DNA from: Acidobacteriota bacterium
GTDB lineage: Bacteria; Acidobacteriota; Thermoanaerobaculia; Multivoradales; JAHEKO01
DNA length: 11,630 bases
Reading direction: 5' to 3'
NCBI GenBank assembly: GCA_024638355.1
Contig: JAHEKO010000013.1
Coordinates: 7,853-19,482 of the forward strand
Made by a program: the position numbers and the translations under genes. Positions 1 to 7,155 of the stretch are shown in pieces. Positions within the stretch are counted from its first letter, which is position 1. Each line of letters begins with the position of its first letter. The notes under the pieces are model-generated. The model saw only the letters and a program-made list of their open reading frames with translations, was not told where the DNA came from and made no database searches.

Positions 1-1817
1 AAGGCCAGCGTCTCGGTGAAGACGTGGTTCTCGTGGAACTGCGGCGCGGCGGCGGTGCGCCGGCGCCAGCCGCGGTCGCCGAGCGATTGGCGATCGAGGC
101 CGCCGAGGAGCAGCAGCCCGGAGTCGGGCGAGCGCAGCCCGACCAGGATCGCCGCCAGGGTCGACTTGCCGCTGCCCGACGGACCCTCGAGCAGCAGCCG
201 GTCGCCCACCGAGATCGACAGGTCGCACCCCTTGAGCACAGGCTCGGGTCGCCCCGGATAACGGAAGGTGAGCTCTCGAGCCTCGAGGAGCCGCCCCTCG
301 CGCACCGGCTCGGCCGCTTCGCCGCGCGCGGCGAGCCCGGGCGGTACGCGCATGCGGGGCCGCGCGGCGGCGTGGAAGAGCGGCGCTACGTTGCCCCAGG
401 CGACGATCGCCTCGCCGAGGTCGGCCAGGCCCCGCACCAGCTTCCAGAACGCCCGATACGAGAAGAGAACGCCGCCGATGCCCACCGCCAGCTGGCCGGT
501 CGAGAGGTCGCCGGTCGCGAACGCCGGGATCAGGCAAGCGAGTCCGACGATCAGCCAGCCGCGCGGGATGAGGCTCTTGAGTGCGACCGCGCCGCGGTCC
601 ATCTCCCGCGACAGCTCGAGGTAGCTCTCGACCGCCTGGTCCTCGGCGTCGTGCCAGTCGGCGGGCCGCTCCTGCGCCAGGCGCGTGCGATGGCCGACCA
701 TCTTCTCGACCAGGTCATGGGTGATGCCGAGCCGCGAGCTCGTCCAGGTGCGGCGGGCGCGCAGGTAGCGCCACCAGAGCCAGGCGGCGAGGGCGATCCA
801 GGCGCCGAGGGCCACCGCGTGGAGCCACCCGGCGGCGCCCGCGATCAGGATGGGCAGCGCCAGCACGAGCTCCACCACGGCGATCAGTCCGACGTGCCCG
901 CCGGTCAGAACCAGCGACTCGACCGCTTCCGAGTCGATCACCCTGCCGAGAAACTGCCCGACTCCCTGGTGACGGATCTCCTCCGGCTCGAGGCGAAGGG
1001 CGCCCTCGAGGAGCCGGCGCTTGAGCAGGCCGCCCGCGGCGGTGGTGAGGCGGGCGAGAAACCAGTGCTCGGCGACGCGAAAAGGGGTGGTGCTGAGCAG
1101 CAGGAGTGCCCAGACCAGCGCCAGGTCCTGGTCGAGCCTTCCCTGTAGCACGGCCTTTCCCAACACCCACCAAGACGAGAGCAGCAGGACCTGCTGAATC
1201 AGATGGGCGGTTGCGCCGCCGGCCGCGAGTCGCCGCAACCCCGCGGCGCGCGCCTGCTTCATGAAGGAGCTGCCGGGCGGCTGGCGTAGCAGCCAGCAGC
1301 CCTCGACCGGCCACGCTCCGAGCTGTTCGCGCAGAATGGCCTGGCGAGCGCGCCGCCGGCGCCGTCCCCGCACGCCCGACTGCTCGAGCAGGTCGTCGAC
1401 CTCGGTCGCCCGCTTCGCCTCGAGGTCCCGAGCCAGCCACGTGCGCAGCACCTCGAGATCGATGCGGTGACGACGGTGGTCGGAACCCAGCAGCGTGACC
1501 CGGCTGCGGCCGGTCCCGATCAGCAGCAGGAAGCGCTCCTCGGCGTCGATCTCGATGCGGAGGATGGCCGGCGCCGCCCGCCGCAGGAAGTCGTCGAGCT
1601 CGCCGTAGGTGGCCATCACCGGCTCGCAGTCGAGGCGCAGCCACTCGACCGCCTCCTCGATCCAGTCGCCCACCGAGGGCGCTCCGGGCTCGCCCAGGGT
1701 GCGGGGCGGGCGCGGCAGCTCGGCGGGGTGGCGCTCGAGGCCGCTCTCTCGCGCCAGCGTCTCGAGGCCCTCCCCCAGACGGGAGCGAGGCCACCACAAG
1801 GCTTCCGCCGGCTTCAC
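1..1817 (-). CDS. ABC transporter ATP-binding/permease protein with degenerate C39-like N-terminal domain (3' end cut by window)
   Basis: I translated this frame by hand; it is open from the GTG at 1817 to the left edge, giving 605 codons. Residues about 50-130 look like a C39 peptidase fold without its catalytic residues: a PAILRI strand, ERFLLLIGTGRSRVTLL in place of the usual His-containing strand, and no Asp-Pro-Ala. A basic linker (RGRRRRRAR, 150-158) follows, then a membrane domain with hydrophobic helices between about 200 and 455. The ATPase domain begins near 508, with Walker A GPSGSGKST (545-553) and a Q-loop glutamine (APQFHENH, Q593). Signature, Walker B and H-loop lie outside the window. 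The GTG overlaps the TGA of the upstream exporter gene (GTGA), implying translational coupling. By family knowledge this is an inner-membrane exporter; it probably works with the HlyD and C39-ABC proteins, as ABC2 does beside ABC1 in NHLM-type peptide export. Membership of the ABC family is certain; the dead-peptidase reading is an inference. Confidence 0.9.
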   Translation of the reverse strand, partial: MKPAEALWWPRSRLGEGLETLARESGLERHPAELPRPPRTLGEPGAPSVGDWIEEAVEWLRLDCEPVMATYGELDDFLRRAAPAILRIEIDAEERFLLLIGTGRSRVTLLGSDHRRHRIDLEVLRTWLARDLEAKRATEVDDLLEQSGVRGRRRRRARQAILREQLGAWPVEGCWLLRQPPGSSFMKQARAAGLRRLAAGGATAHLIQQVLLLSSWWVLGKAVLQGRLDQDLALVWALLLLSTTPFRVAEHWFLARLTTAAGGLLKRRLLEGALRLEPEEIRHQGVGQFLGRVIDSEAVESLVLTGGHVGLIAVVELVLALPILIAGAAGWLHAVALGAWIALAAWLWWRYLRARRTWTSSRLGITHDLVEKMVGHRTRLAQERPADWHDAEDQAVESYLELSREMDRGAVALKSLIPRGWLIVGLACLIPAFATGDLSTGQLAVGIGGVLFSYRAFWKLVRGLADLGEAIVAWGNVAPLFHAAARPRMRVPPGLAARGEAAEPVREGRLLEARELTFRYPGRPEPVLKGCDLSISVGDRLLLEGPSGSGKSTLAAILVGLRSPDSGLLLLGGLDRQSLGDRGWRRRTAAAPQFHENHVFTETLA

Positions 1818-4519
1818 GAGGGGTCTCCCGGGCGGCCTTTTTCGACGAGCCGGCCGTGGTCGATGCGCAGGCGACGCCAGCTCGCGTCGGCCCAGATCCG
1901 ATTCCAGACCTCTTCTTCGGCGCGCAGCATGCGGGCATAGGGGCCGTCGCGTCCGGCCAACTCGTCCGGGTGGCCGTCGTCGACGATCCGGCCGCCCTCC
2001 ATCACCACGACCCGCTCGAAGCGTCGGGTCTCGCCGACGTCGTGCGTCACGCACAACAGGGTCGCCTTCCGCCAGTGTTGTCGAGCCCGGCGCAACAGCT
2101 CGGAGCGCTGCGAGCGCGCCAGGCCGCGGAAGGGCTCGTCGAGGATGGCCAGCCGAACGCCTCGCCGAAAGAGGCCGCGGGCGAGCCGCACGCGCTGCCC
2201 TTCGCCGCCCGAGACCAGCCCGCCGCCCTCGCCGAGCTCGGTCTGGAGCCCGTCGGGCAGCTTCTCCATGACGGCCACCAGGTCGGCCTGATCGATGATC
2301 GGGCCGAGCTCCTGCGCGTGCCCCTCGTCCTGGCCGTAGGTCAGGTTGCGCAGGAGCGAGCGATTCCAGATCTGCACCTCGGGATCGACCCAGGCGGTGT
2401 CGCGGCGCAGGCTAGCGAGAAGCTCGGGGCTCAGCGCTGCGCCGTCGATGACCAGTCGGCCGCCGGTCGGCCGATGCCAGCCCAGCAGCAGGCCGACCAG
2501 GCTCGACTTGCCGGCGCCCGAAGGGCCGACGATCGCCACGTGGCTGCCGGGCTCGATTCGGAGATCGATCCCGGAGAGCACGACGTGGCCGCCCGCGCGC
2601 ACGTCGACTCCTTCGATCGCGATCTCCGCGCCGGCGCCGGGCACCCTCTCCGGCAGCTCGTCCTCGGCGACCGCCTCCTCGCGCGCACCGAGCGGCTCGA
2701 GCAGGCGCAGCGCGACGTTGCGGTAGGTCGGGTACTGGTGGGCGATAAGGAGCGAGGCGAGCCGGCCGAGCGTGAAGAGGTTCAGGCTCCAGAAGACGAG
2801 CAGCAGCACCCCGGTGCCGTGGCCGCGATCGCCGACGTAGCGGAAGAGGAGGGCGGCGATCAGCAGCAACAGGATGACGTGCATCACCGCGTCGAGGACG
2901 ACGACCGCCCGCTCGCGGCCCAGGTGCGCCTTCGCCCACTCGACCAGCAGACTCTCGTGCTCGCGCCGCACGGCGCGCTCGGCGGTGTGGGTGCGCAACG
3001 GCACCAGGCCGAGGAGGCCGCTCAGGTAGAAGCGTCCCAGTCCGCCGAGGTGGTTTCTGACTCGCAGATCGCGCTCCTGGAGGGCCGGCATGGCGAGCAG
3101 CGGCAAGGCGATGGCCACCGCGGCGATCGCGATGGCCAGGCCGGCGCCCCCGGGGTCGAGCCAGATGATGCCGGCGGTCGTCATCAACAGCTCGAGCATG
3201 GCTCGCGCCACGCCCTCGGCGAGCTCGGGAAAGAGGCGCAGCCGGTGGACGCTGTGCGAGCGCTCCGCCATATCCGAGCTCAGCCGGCTACTGAAGTAGC
3301 GGTCGCTGAGCCGCGGGATCTTCTCGAGGAAGGCGAGGCGCAACCGGGACTCGAGCTGGCGGCCGAGGCGCAGCACGCCCTGTGAGATCGGCAGGTCGAT
3401 CAGGAGCATGCCGACGAGGAAGGCGAGCAGGGCGAGGCCGCCGCCGAGCCGCTGGTTGGCGGTCCCCAGCTCGTTGCCGATGTCGAAGAAGCCGCGGAAG
3501 AGGAGCGCCTCGAAGACCAGGCCGGCGGCGGCGAGGATCATCAGCGCCAGGATTGCTGCCGAGGCTGCGATGCCCCCGCGGCCGACGAAGCGAAGCAGCT
3601 CGCGTCCGGGGGATGGGCTCTTCTCGGTCAGCGCCGCCGCCAGCTCGGGAGAGATCGAGCGCGCCCGTTCGACCGCCGAGTCGGCGGCGGCTTCGTCGGC
3701 GACTCCCGGGTCGGCCTCGCGAATGCGCACCAGGACCGCTCCCCGCAGGAGCAGCTCGGGCTCGGTCTCCTCGCCTTCCTTCGAGGGCGGCTCGATCACC
3801 GACCAGAAAGGCTCGGGAACCGCTCCGCCGTCGACGCCGCCGGCGCGCCCGCGCTCGAAGAACCCCTCGAGTACCGCGGCGCTGGTCTTGCCCGCTCCCA
3901 GTCCGCCCGCGTCGATCAGGCTCCGGACCATCCGGGTCGAGGCGTCGAGAGCCGCCATCGGTCGCCAGCTTTCGTCGTCCATGGCGCTGTCGAGCAGCGA
4001 GCGGCGGCGCGGTCCGGAGACGCCGACGGCGCGCAGCCGGGCGCCCAGGGCCTCGAGATTCTCGGCGCTGCGCGCCCACTCGAGCCAGCCGGAGCGCGGC
4101 ACGCGCTGTTGATGGAGGTAGAGCTGCGACAGCAGCCCCTGGTGGGTCGGCCAGCGCCGGCCGGTGGCCGGGTCCATCAGCTGCACGAACCGACCCAGCG
4201 TGCGCCAGACGATCACGAAATGGGTGAGGCCGGCCGGCTGCCGAACCACCACCATGGCCGGCAGCGCCCGGGCCTCGGGTAGGAGCAGGTGGTCGGCGGG
4301 CAGCATGACCTGCTCGGCCGGAAGGCCGAGCTCGCAAGCCACTTCTTCGATGGTGTCGATCGAGGTGCCGTCGAGATCGGTCTGGCAGGCCTCGCGCAGC
4401 CGGCCGTAGCTGGCCGAGATCCCGTAGCCCTCGAGCAAGCACTTCAGGCACGCCGGTCCGCAGTCGGTGGCCGACGTCTGGACGGTTTCGGGGACCAGGA
4501 ACCGACGGCGCCGACGCAT
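1814..4519 (-). CDS. Peptidase-containing ABC transporter (C39 protease + permease + ATPase)
   Basis: This is a bifunctional exporter that should cleave a leader from a peptide and pump the product across the inner membrane. Numbering from the ATG at 4519 (901 aa), the C39 domain (about 8-125) has oxyanion Gln14, catalytic Cys20 in TDCGPAC, His100 in LTHFVIVW and Asp116 in MDPATG, so the triad is intact. An unusually long stretch (about 127-310) separates it from the membrane helices (about 317-590). The ATPase domain (about 632-860) has Walker A GPSGAGKSS (Lys671), Q-loop Gln716, signature VSGGEGQ (770), Walker B LAILDEP (Asp794, Glu795) and H-loop His826, so it should hydrolyse ATP. A TTG one codon upstream (4522) could also start it; the ATG is preferred. 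No good Shine-Dalgarno is visible, and the start lies 12 bases after the HlyD stop, so coupling to that gene is likely. The C-terminal tail (about 865-901) extends past the ATPase domain. Confidence 0.96.
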   Translation of the reverse strand: MRRRRRFLVPETVQTSATDCGPACLKCLLEGYGISASYGRLREACQTDLDGTSIDTIEEVACELGLPAEQVMLPADHLLLPEARALPAMVVVRQPAGLTHFVIVWRTLGRFVQLMDPATGRRWPTHQGLLSQLYLHQQRVPRSGWLEWARSAENLEALGARLRAVGVSGPRRRSLLDSAMDDESWRPMAALDASTRMVRSLIDAGGLGAGKTSAAVLEGFFERGRAGGVDGGAVPEPFWSVIEPPSKEGEETEPELLLRGAVLVRIREADPGVADEAAADSAVERARSISPELAAALTEKSPSPGRELLRFVGRGGIAASAAILALMILAAAGLVFEALLFRGFFDIGNELGTANQRLGGGLALLAFLVGMLLIDLPISQGVLRLGRQLESRLRLAFLEKIPRLSDRYFSSRLSSDMAERSHSVHRLRLFPELAEGVARAMLELLMTTAGIIWLDPGGAGLAIAIAAVAIALPLLAMPALQERDLRVRNHLGGLGRFYLSGLLGLVPLRTHTAERAVRREHESLLVEWAKAHLGRERAVVVLDAVMHVILLLLIAALLFRYVGDRGHGTGVLLLVFWSLNLFTLGRLASLLIAHQYPTYRNVALRLLEPLGAREEAVAEDELPERVPGAGAEIAIEGVDVRAGGHVVLSGIDLRIEPGSHVAIVGPSGAGKSSLVGLLLGWHRPTGGRLVIDGAALSPELLASLRRDTAWVDPEVQIWNRSLLRNLTYGQDEGHAQELGPIIDQADLVAVMEKLPDGLQTELGEGGGLVSGGEGQRVRLARGLFRRGVRLAILDEPFRGLARSQRSELLRRARQHWRKATLLCVTHDVGETRRFERVVVMEGGRIVDDGHPDELAGRDGPYARMLRAEEEVWNRIWADASWRRLRIDHGRLVEKGRPGDPS

Positions 4520-4531
4520 CAAAGCGGAGAT

Positions 4532-5707
4532 CTAGGTATCGGTCCTGGCCTGGGCCGGTTGGTCGAGAAGCTTGCCGACGGCCCGCATCAGCAGCGAAGC
4601 CGGCGATAGTCGGTCGACTTCGACCTCGACGTTGCCGACCATGCCGTGCTGGAGCTGGATGTTGGTCGGGCGGTCGGTGTCGATCTCGAGATCGACCCGA
4701 ATGCGGCCCTCGGTCGTCTCGCTGTCGACGACCGCGACCTTCGCGGAGATCGTGCCGAACTGCGTCGACGGAAAGCCGTCGAGACGCATGCGTGCCTGCT
4801 GGCCCGGGCGAATGCGGCCCACCGCGGCCGCCGGCCGGTACCAGGCGACCGCGCCGAGGGTGCCCGACGGGACGATGCGAGCCAGCTCGTCGCCCGCTTC
4901 GACGACGGCGCCCTGGCGGAGCGCGGCGACCCGGGCCAGGGTGCCGGCCGCCGGCGCCCGGATCTGCCGCCGGCCGACCTCCTGCTCGAGGCTGGCGATC
5001 CGGGTCTCGGCCGATTCGATCTCCGAATCGAGCACGCGCAGGTCGGCCTTGAGCTGCTCGATCTCGGTGACGCGATCGGCGCTCGAGCTCGCCCGCTCGC
5101 GCTCGATGCGCTCGGCGGCCGCGCGCAGCGACTGCACCTCCGCCTCGCGCTGCTCGAGCTCGGAGACGGCCTTGTCGAGCTCTTCGTCGGGCAGGAGGCT
5201 CTCCTGGTGGAGCTTCCGGGCGCGGGCCTCGTTGCTGCGTGCCAGGGCGGCGGCGCTTTCGGCCCGCTGCACCTCGAGCCGGGCCTCCTCGACCGTGGCG
5301 CGCGAGGCCTGGAGCCAGATGGCGAGCGCCTGACCCTCCTGGTCGATGCGGCCGGTCAGGTCGTTCCGCCGGGTGCGCAGACCGCTCAGCTCGGCGGCCA
5401 GGGAATCGCGCTCGCCCTCTTGCTGGAAGGTCTCGAGCTCGACCAGCACGTCGCCCTGGGCGACCTTCAGGCCGCGCTCGATGTGCACCGCGACGACCTG
5501 ACCGTCGACCGGTGCGTCCACCGCGAAGACCTGGTCCCGGACCTCGGCGCGGGCGCTCTCGCTCACCGCCCAGACGGTGATCCCGCCCCAGAAGAACCAG
5601 ACTCCCCAGAGACTCAGCAGGAGGATGGCGACCAGCGCCCGCAGGGTCCAGCCGGTCAGGCCGTCCGAGCGGAGAGCGCGCAACGTACGTGAGAAGTTGT
5701 TGGACAA
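4532..5707 (-). CDS. HlyD-family membrane fusion (periplasmic adaptor) protein
   Basis: This protein would link the inner-membrane ABC exporter to an outer-membrane channel. The 391 residues show the expected order: a short cytoplasmic N-terminus, one membrane helix (about 22-46), the first half of a lipoyl/biotinyl-like domain (APVDGQVVAVHIERGLKV, about 65-82), a long charged coiled coil (about 95-247), the second lipoyl half (IRAPAAGTLARVAALRQG, about 249-266), and a beta-barrel/membrane-proximal part (about 278-365, with LQHGMVGNVEVEV near the end). The start is a TTG (5707); no in-frame ATG precedes the membrane helix, and a weak AGGCGA motif lies just upstream. A GC hairpin (5717-5734) sits next to this site. 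The gene begins 102 bases after the 18-codon ORF and is followed after 12 bases by the C39-ABC gene, so the three were probably transcribed together. No outer-membrane TolC-like gene is in the window. Family assignment is firm; its partners are inferred from position. Confidence 0.94.
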   Translation of the reverse strand: MSNNFSRTLRALRSDGLTGWTLRALVAILLLSLWGVWFFWGGITVWAVSESARAEVRDQVFAVDAPVDGQVVAVHIERGLKVAQGDVLVELETFQQEGERDSLAAELSGLRTRRNDLTGRIDQEGQALAIWLQASRATVEEARLEVQRAESAAALARSNEARARKLHQESLLPDEELDKAVSELEQREAEVQSLRAAAERIERERASSSADRVTEIEQLKADLRVLDSEIESAETRIASLEQEVGRRQIRAPAAGTLARVAALRQGAVVEAGDELARIVPSGTLGAVAWYRPAAAVGRIRPGQQARMRLDGFPSTQFGTISAKVAVVDSETTEGRIRVDLEIDTDRPTNIQLQHGMVGNVEVEVDRLSPASLLMRAVGKLLDQPAQARTDT

Positions 5708-5716
5708 GGATCGCCT

Positions 5717-5734
5717 GCCGCGCCCGTGCGCGGC
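5717..5734 (-). promoter_or_regulatory. GC hairpin next to the HlyD ribosome binding region
   Basis: GCCGCG (5717-5722) and CGCGGC (5729-5734) form a perfect 6-bp stem with a 6-base loop. Its edge lies 9 bases from the TTG start at 5707, touching the weak AGGCGA motif. It could lower translation of the adaptor gene. In DNA this GC-rich a short stem of this kind can arise by chance. Confidence 0.3.
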
Positions 5735-5759
5735 TCTTCGAGGATACCGGAAGAACAGA

Positions 5760-5785
5760 AGGCAGCCCCCTTGCGAGGGCTGCCT
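5760..5785 (-). terminator. Hairpin terminator or attenuator between the 18-codon ORF and the exporter genes
   Basis: AGGCAGCCC and GGGCTGCCT form a perfect 9-bp stem around an 8-base loop. Read on the minus strand it is followed by TCTGTTCTTCC, a moderately U-rich tail. It starts 24 bases after the stop of the tiny ORF and ends 52 bases before the HlyD start. This fits a partial terminator that leaves the short upstream transcript abundant and lets some transcription read through into the exporter genes; it also fits a classical leader-peptide attenuator. A second, shorter stem (GACTCG/CGAGTC, 5786-5791 with 5802-5807) abuts it directly. The two stems do not overlap, so the shorter one is not an obvious antiterminator. 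Confidence 0.6.
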
Positions 5786-5809
5786 GACTCGTGAGTCGGT
5801 TCGAGTCGC

Positions 5810-5866
5810 CTACTCGACGATGACGGAGAGGGACTGTCCGGCCTTGAGGCTAGTTGTGATCTTCAT
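5810..5866 (-). CDS. 18-residue peptide ORF heading the exporter operon (candidate exported peptide or leader peptide)
   Basis: The ORF reads MKITTSLKAGQSLSVIVE, then TAG. It has one of the best ribosome binding sites in the window: AAAGGAG (5874-5880) placed 7 bases before the ATG. It sits immediately upstream of, and in the same direction as, the HlyD/C39-ABC/ABC genes, separated by a strong hairpin. This is the usual place for a precursor gene of a C39-ABC exporter. The sequence has no GG or GA pair; the only glycine is Gly10 in Lys8-Ala9-Gly10, so cleavage after AG would leave only QSLSVIVE. I have a vague recollection of very short peptides carrying a KAG motif near peptide exporters, which I cannot verify here. 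It could instead be a translated attenuator leader, although its codons show no run of one amino acid. Existence as a translated ORF is likely from the Shine-Dalgarno; the function is unknown. Confidence 0.65.
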   Translation of the reverse strand: MKITTSLKAGQSLSVIVE

Positions 5867-6208
5867 TCGGCGGCTCCTTTCAGTGAATGAGATGTCCGTC
5901 CTGTTACTCGAAGAAAGCGATCCGATTCGTTTTCTCAAGATGGACCGGTGTCAGCTCGCAGTGCGGACTGACGGCTTCAGGCGCAGAGAGCGTGGGCGAT
6001 GACGGGCCGGCGGCCGGCTCGCGACCGGTGCCTGGACTCGGCACCAGACCCTCGTACTCGTTCAACCAGATATTCGATTGGGGATTCATCGCTTTTTCTT
6101 GCCCTCTATTCACTAACGCGAGAATCAGCGACGAGATTGATCACGCCGTCTCGAAAAAGAAGACCGGATCGGCGTTTCTGTCAGGCCGCGGGCCCGTTTG
6201 CCGTCCTC
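5867..6208. other. Divergent intergenic region, lower in GC
   Basis: These 342 bases separate the minus-strand export operon from the plus-strand genes and should hold promoters for both. Positions about 6040-6180 are clearly more AT-rich than the rest of the window. I found no -35/-10 pair convincing enough to report on either strand. An open minus-strand frame (GTG 6113 or ATG 6089 to TAA 5904, at most 69 codons) ends 37 bases before the 18-codon ORF. Its product has no recognisable domain or signal peptide and no clear Shine-Dalgarno, so I treat it as unproven. Confidence 0.6.
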
Positions 6209-6754
6209 ATGGGCATGACCGGCGCCACCGACCTCCTGGCCCGTATCTGCCTGGTGCTGGCGCTCCAGGCTCCCGTTTCTCGGCCCGCGCCAGCGATCGG
6301 GCAGGGCGCCGCCGCGGGCGAGTCGGCTTCCGGCGTGCATATCGAGCGCGCCCCGCCCGAGGCCGACGCCGCGCGCCGGACCCGGCTGCTCGCCTGGAGC
6401 GAGCTCTATCGCCAACGCCTCGAGCCGGTACGGCTCTCGGCGCGGGCTCTGTTTGCCGAGCTCGAGCGGAGCTCGCTGGCCGTGCTGGGCGCTCGCTGCC
6501 GGGAGCTCGGGGCGAGCGTGAAGCGGATCGACCGAAGAGGCCTCTTCGCCTCGGGCGACGTGGAGCTCGACCGGATGCTCTTCGGCTCGCTCGAGCGCTA
6601 CCGAGCGGGCGCCGGGAAGTGCCTCGCCGGCCGCTATCTCGAGGCCTATCGGCTGCTGATCGAGGCCAGGGTCGGGTTCGAGTGGGTCGACCGGCGTGTC
6701 GAGCGGAGCCTGCGTCCACCGGTCCCGCTGCGCGGACTCCATCCGCCGAGCTGA
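6209..6754 (+). CDS. Small predicted secreted protein of unknown function
   Basis: From the ATG at 6209 the product is 181 residues. A second ATG two codons on (6215) is an alternative. The start at 6209 is chosen because it places a signal-peptide-like segment at the N-terminus (LLARICLVLALQAPVSRPAPA, about 9-29) and because codons upstream lose the G/C bias at third positions. No clear Shine-Dalgarno is visible, so the start is uncertain. The mature part is rich in Arg, Glu, Leu and Ala and looks helical (about 50-165), with two cysteines and no motif I recognise. A frame open further upstream to 5999 exists but its codon use looks non-coding. The zinc-ribbon gene follows after 34 bases on the same strand, so they may share a transcript. 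Function unknown; periplasmic or secreted location is an inference from the signal-like segment. Confidence 0.65.
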   Translation: MGMTGATDLLARICLVLALQAPVSRPAPAIGQGAAAGESASGVHIERAPPEADAARRTRLLAWSELYRQRLEPVRLSARALFAELERSSLAVLGARCRELGASVKRIDRRGLFASGDVELDRMLFGSLERYRAGAGKCLAGRYLEAYRLLIEARVGFEWVDRRVERSLRPPVPLRGLHPPS

Positions 6755-6788
6755 CCCACCGAGGTGTAGAATGCGCGCCGGGAGACCC

Positions 6789-7013
6789 ATGCCGCTATAC
6801 GAATACCGCTGCGACGCATGCGACCATCGCTTCGAGATCCTCCAGCGCCTGGGCGAAGGCGCCGGCGGGCTCACCTGTCCCAGCTGTGGCGGTGCCGATC
6901 TGGAGAAGCAGTTTTCGACCTTCAGCGCTTCGACCTCCGGCGTCGGAGGCACATCGACCGCCGCCGGTGCGGCGGTCGGGGGCGCGCCCGGTTGCGGCAC
7001 CGGCTTCACCTGA
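6789..7013 (+). CDS. FmdB-family zinc ribbon protein
   Basis: The 74-residue product begins MPLYEYRCDACDHRFE, the hallmark of the FmdB/CxxC_CXXC_SSSS regulatory-type zinc ribbon family. Four cysteines in two CxxC pairs (Cys8/Cys11 and Cys30/Cys33, in CDAC and CPSCGG) would bind one zinc ion. A family-typical EKQFSTFSAS segment and a low-complexity Gly/Ala/Ser tail ending in CGTGFT follow. The start at 6789 is chosen over an upstream frame opening at 6696 because it gives the conserved MP-YEY N-terminus and has a GGGAGA site (6780-6785) just before it. The biochemical role of this family is poorly defined; the name comes from a putative regulator of amide/formamide use. It follows the secreted protein gene by 34 bases. 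Confidence 0.92.
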   Translation: MPLYEYRCDACDHRFEILQRLGEGAGGLTCPSCGGADLEKQFSTFSASTSGVGGTSTAAGAAVGGAPGCGTGFT

Positions 7014-7155
7014 GCGAGCTGAGCGAGTCGCCGTCGGCGGCTCTCCCGGGCGTTCCGCCCTCCGGTCCCGCGAAGCCGGTCCGGAGCGGCCGAAACGTCC
7101 AAAGTGAAGCAGGTCACAGCGCGGGCCGCCGTTCTCTCCGATCCTGGTAGAGAGT

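Noticed and set aside
715..1938. 407-codon minus-strand frame covering the second ABC gene
   Set aside because: Low-complexity Arg/Pro/Ala translation out of frame with the ABC transporter whose Walker A and membrane domain read clearly in another frame; it is a GC-rich shadow.
1856..3385. Long plus-strand open frame (509 codons) opposite the C39-ABC gene
   Set aside because: Antisense shadow of a gene with complete C39 and ABC motifs; the translation has no recognisable domain and runs of His, Gln and Ala.
4646..5692. Long plus-strand open frame opposite the HlyD gene
   Set aside because: Antisense to a clear HlyD-family protein; composition is typical of reverse-strand GC-rich shadows.
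5786..5807. Antiterminator partner for the hairpin at 5760-5785
   Set aside because: The GACTCG/CGAGTC stem is adjacent to, not overlapping with, the terminator arms, so it does not compete with them by simple base pairing.
5904..6113. Minus-strand frame of up to 69 codons just upstream of the 18-codon ORF
   Set aside because: No recognisable domain, no signal peptide and no clear Shine-Dalgarno at the GTG or the ATG at 6089. It lies in the lower-GC promoter region and codon bias is mixed. It remains possible but is not supported.
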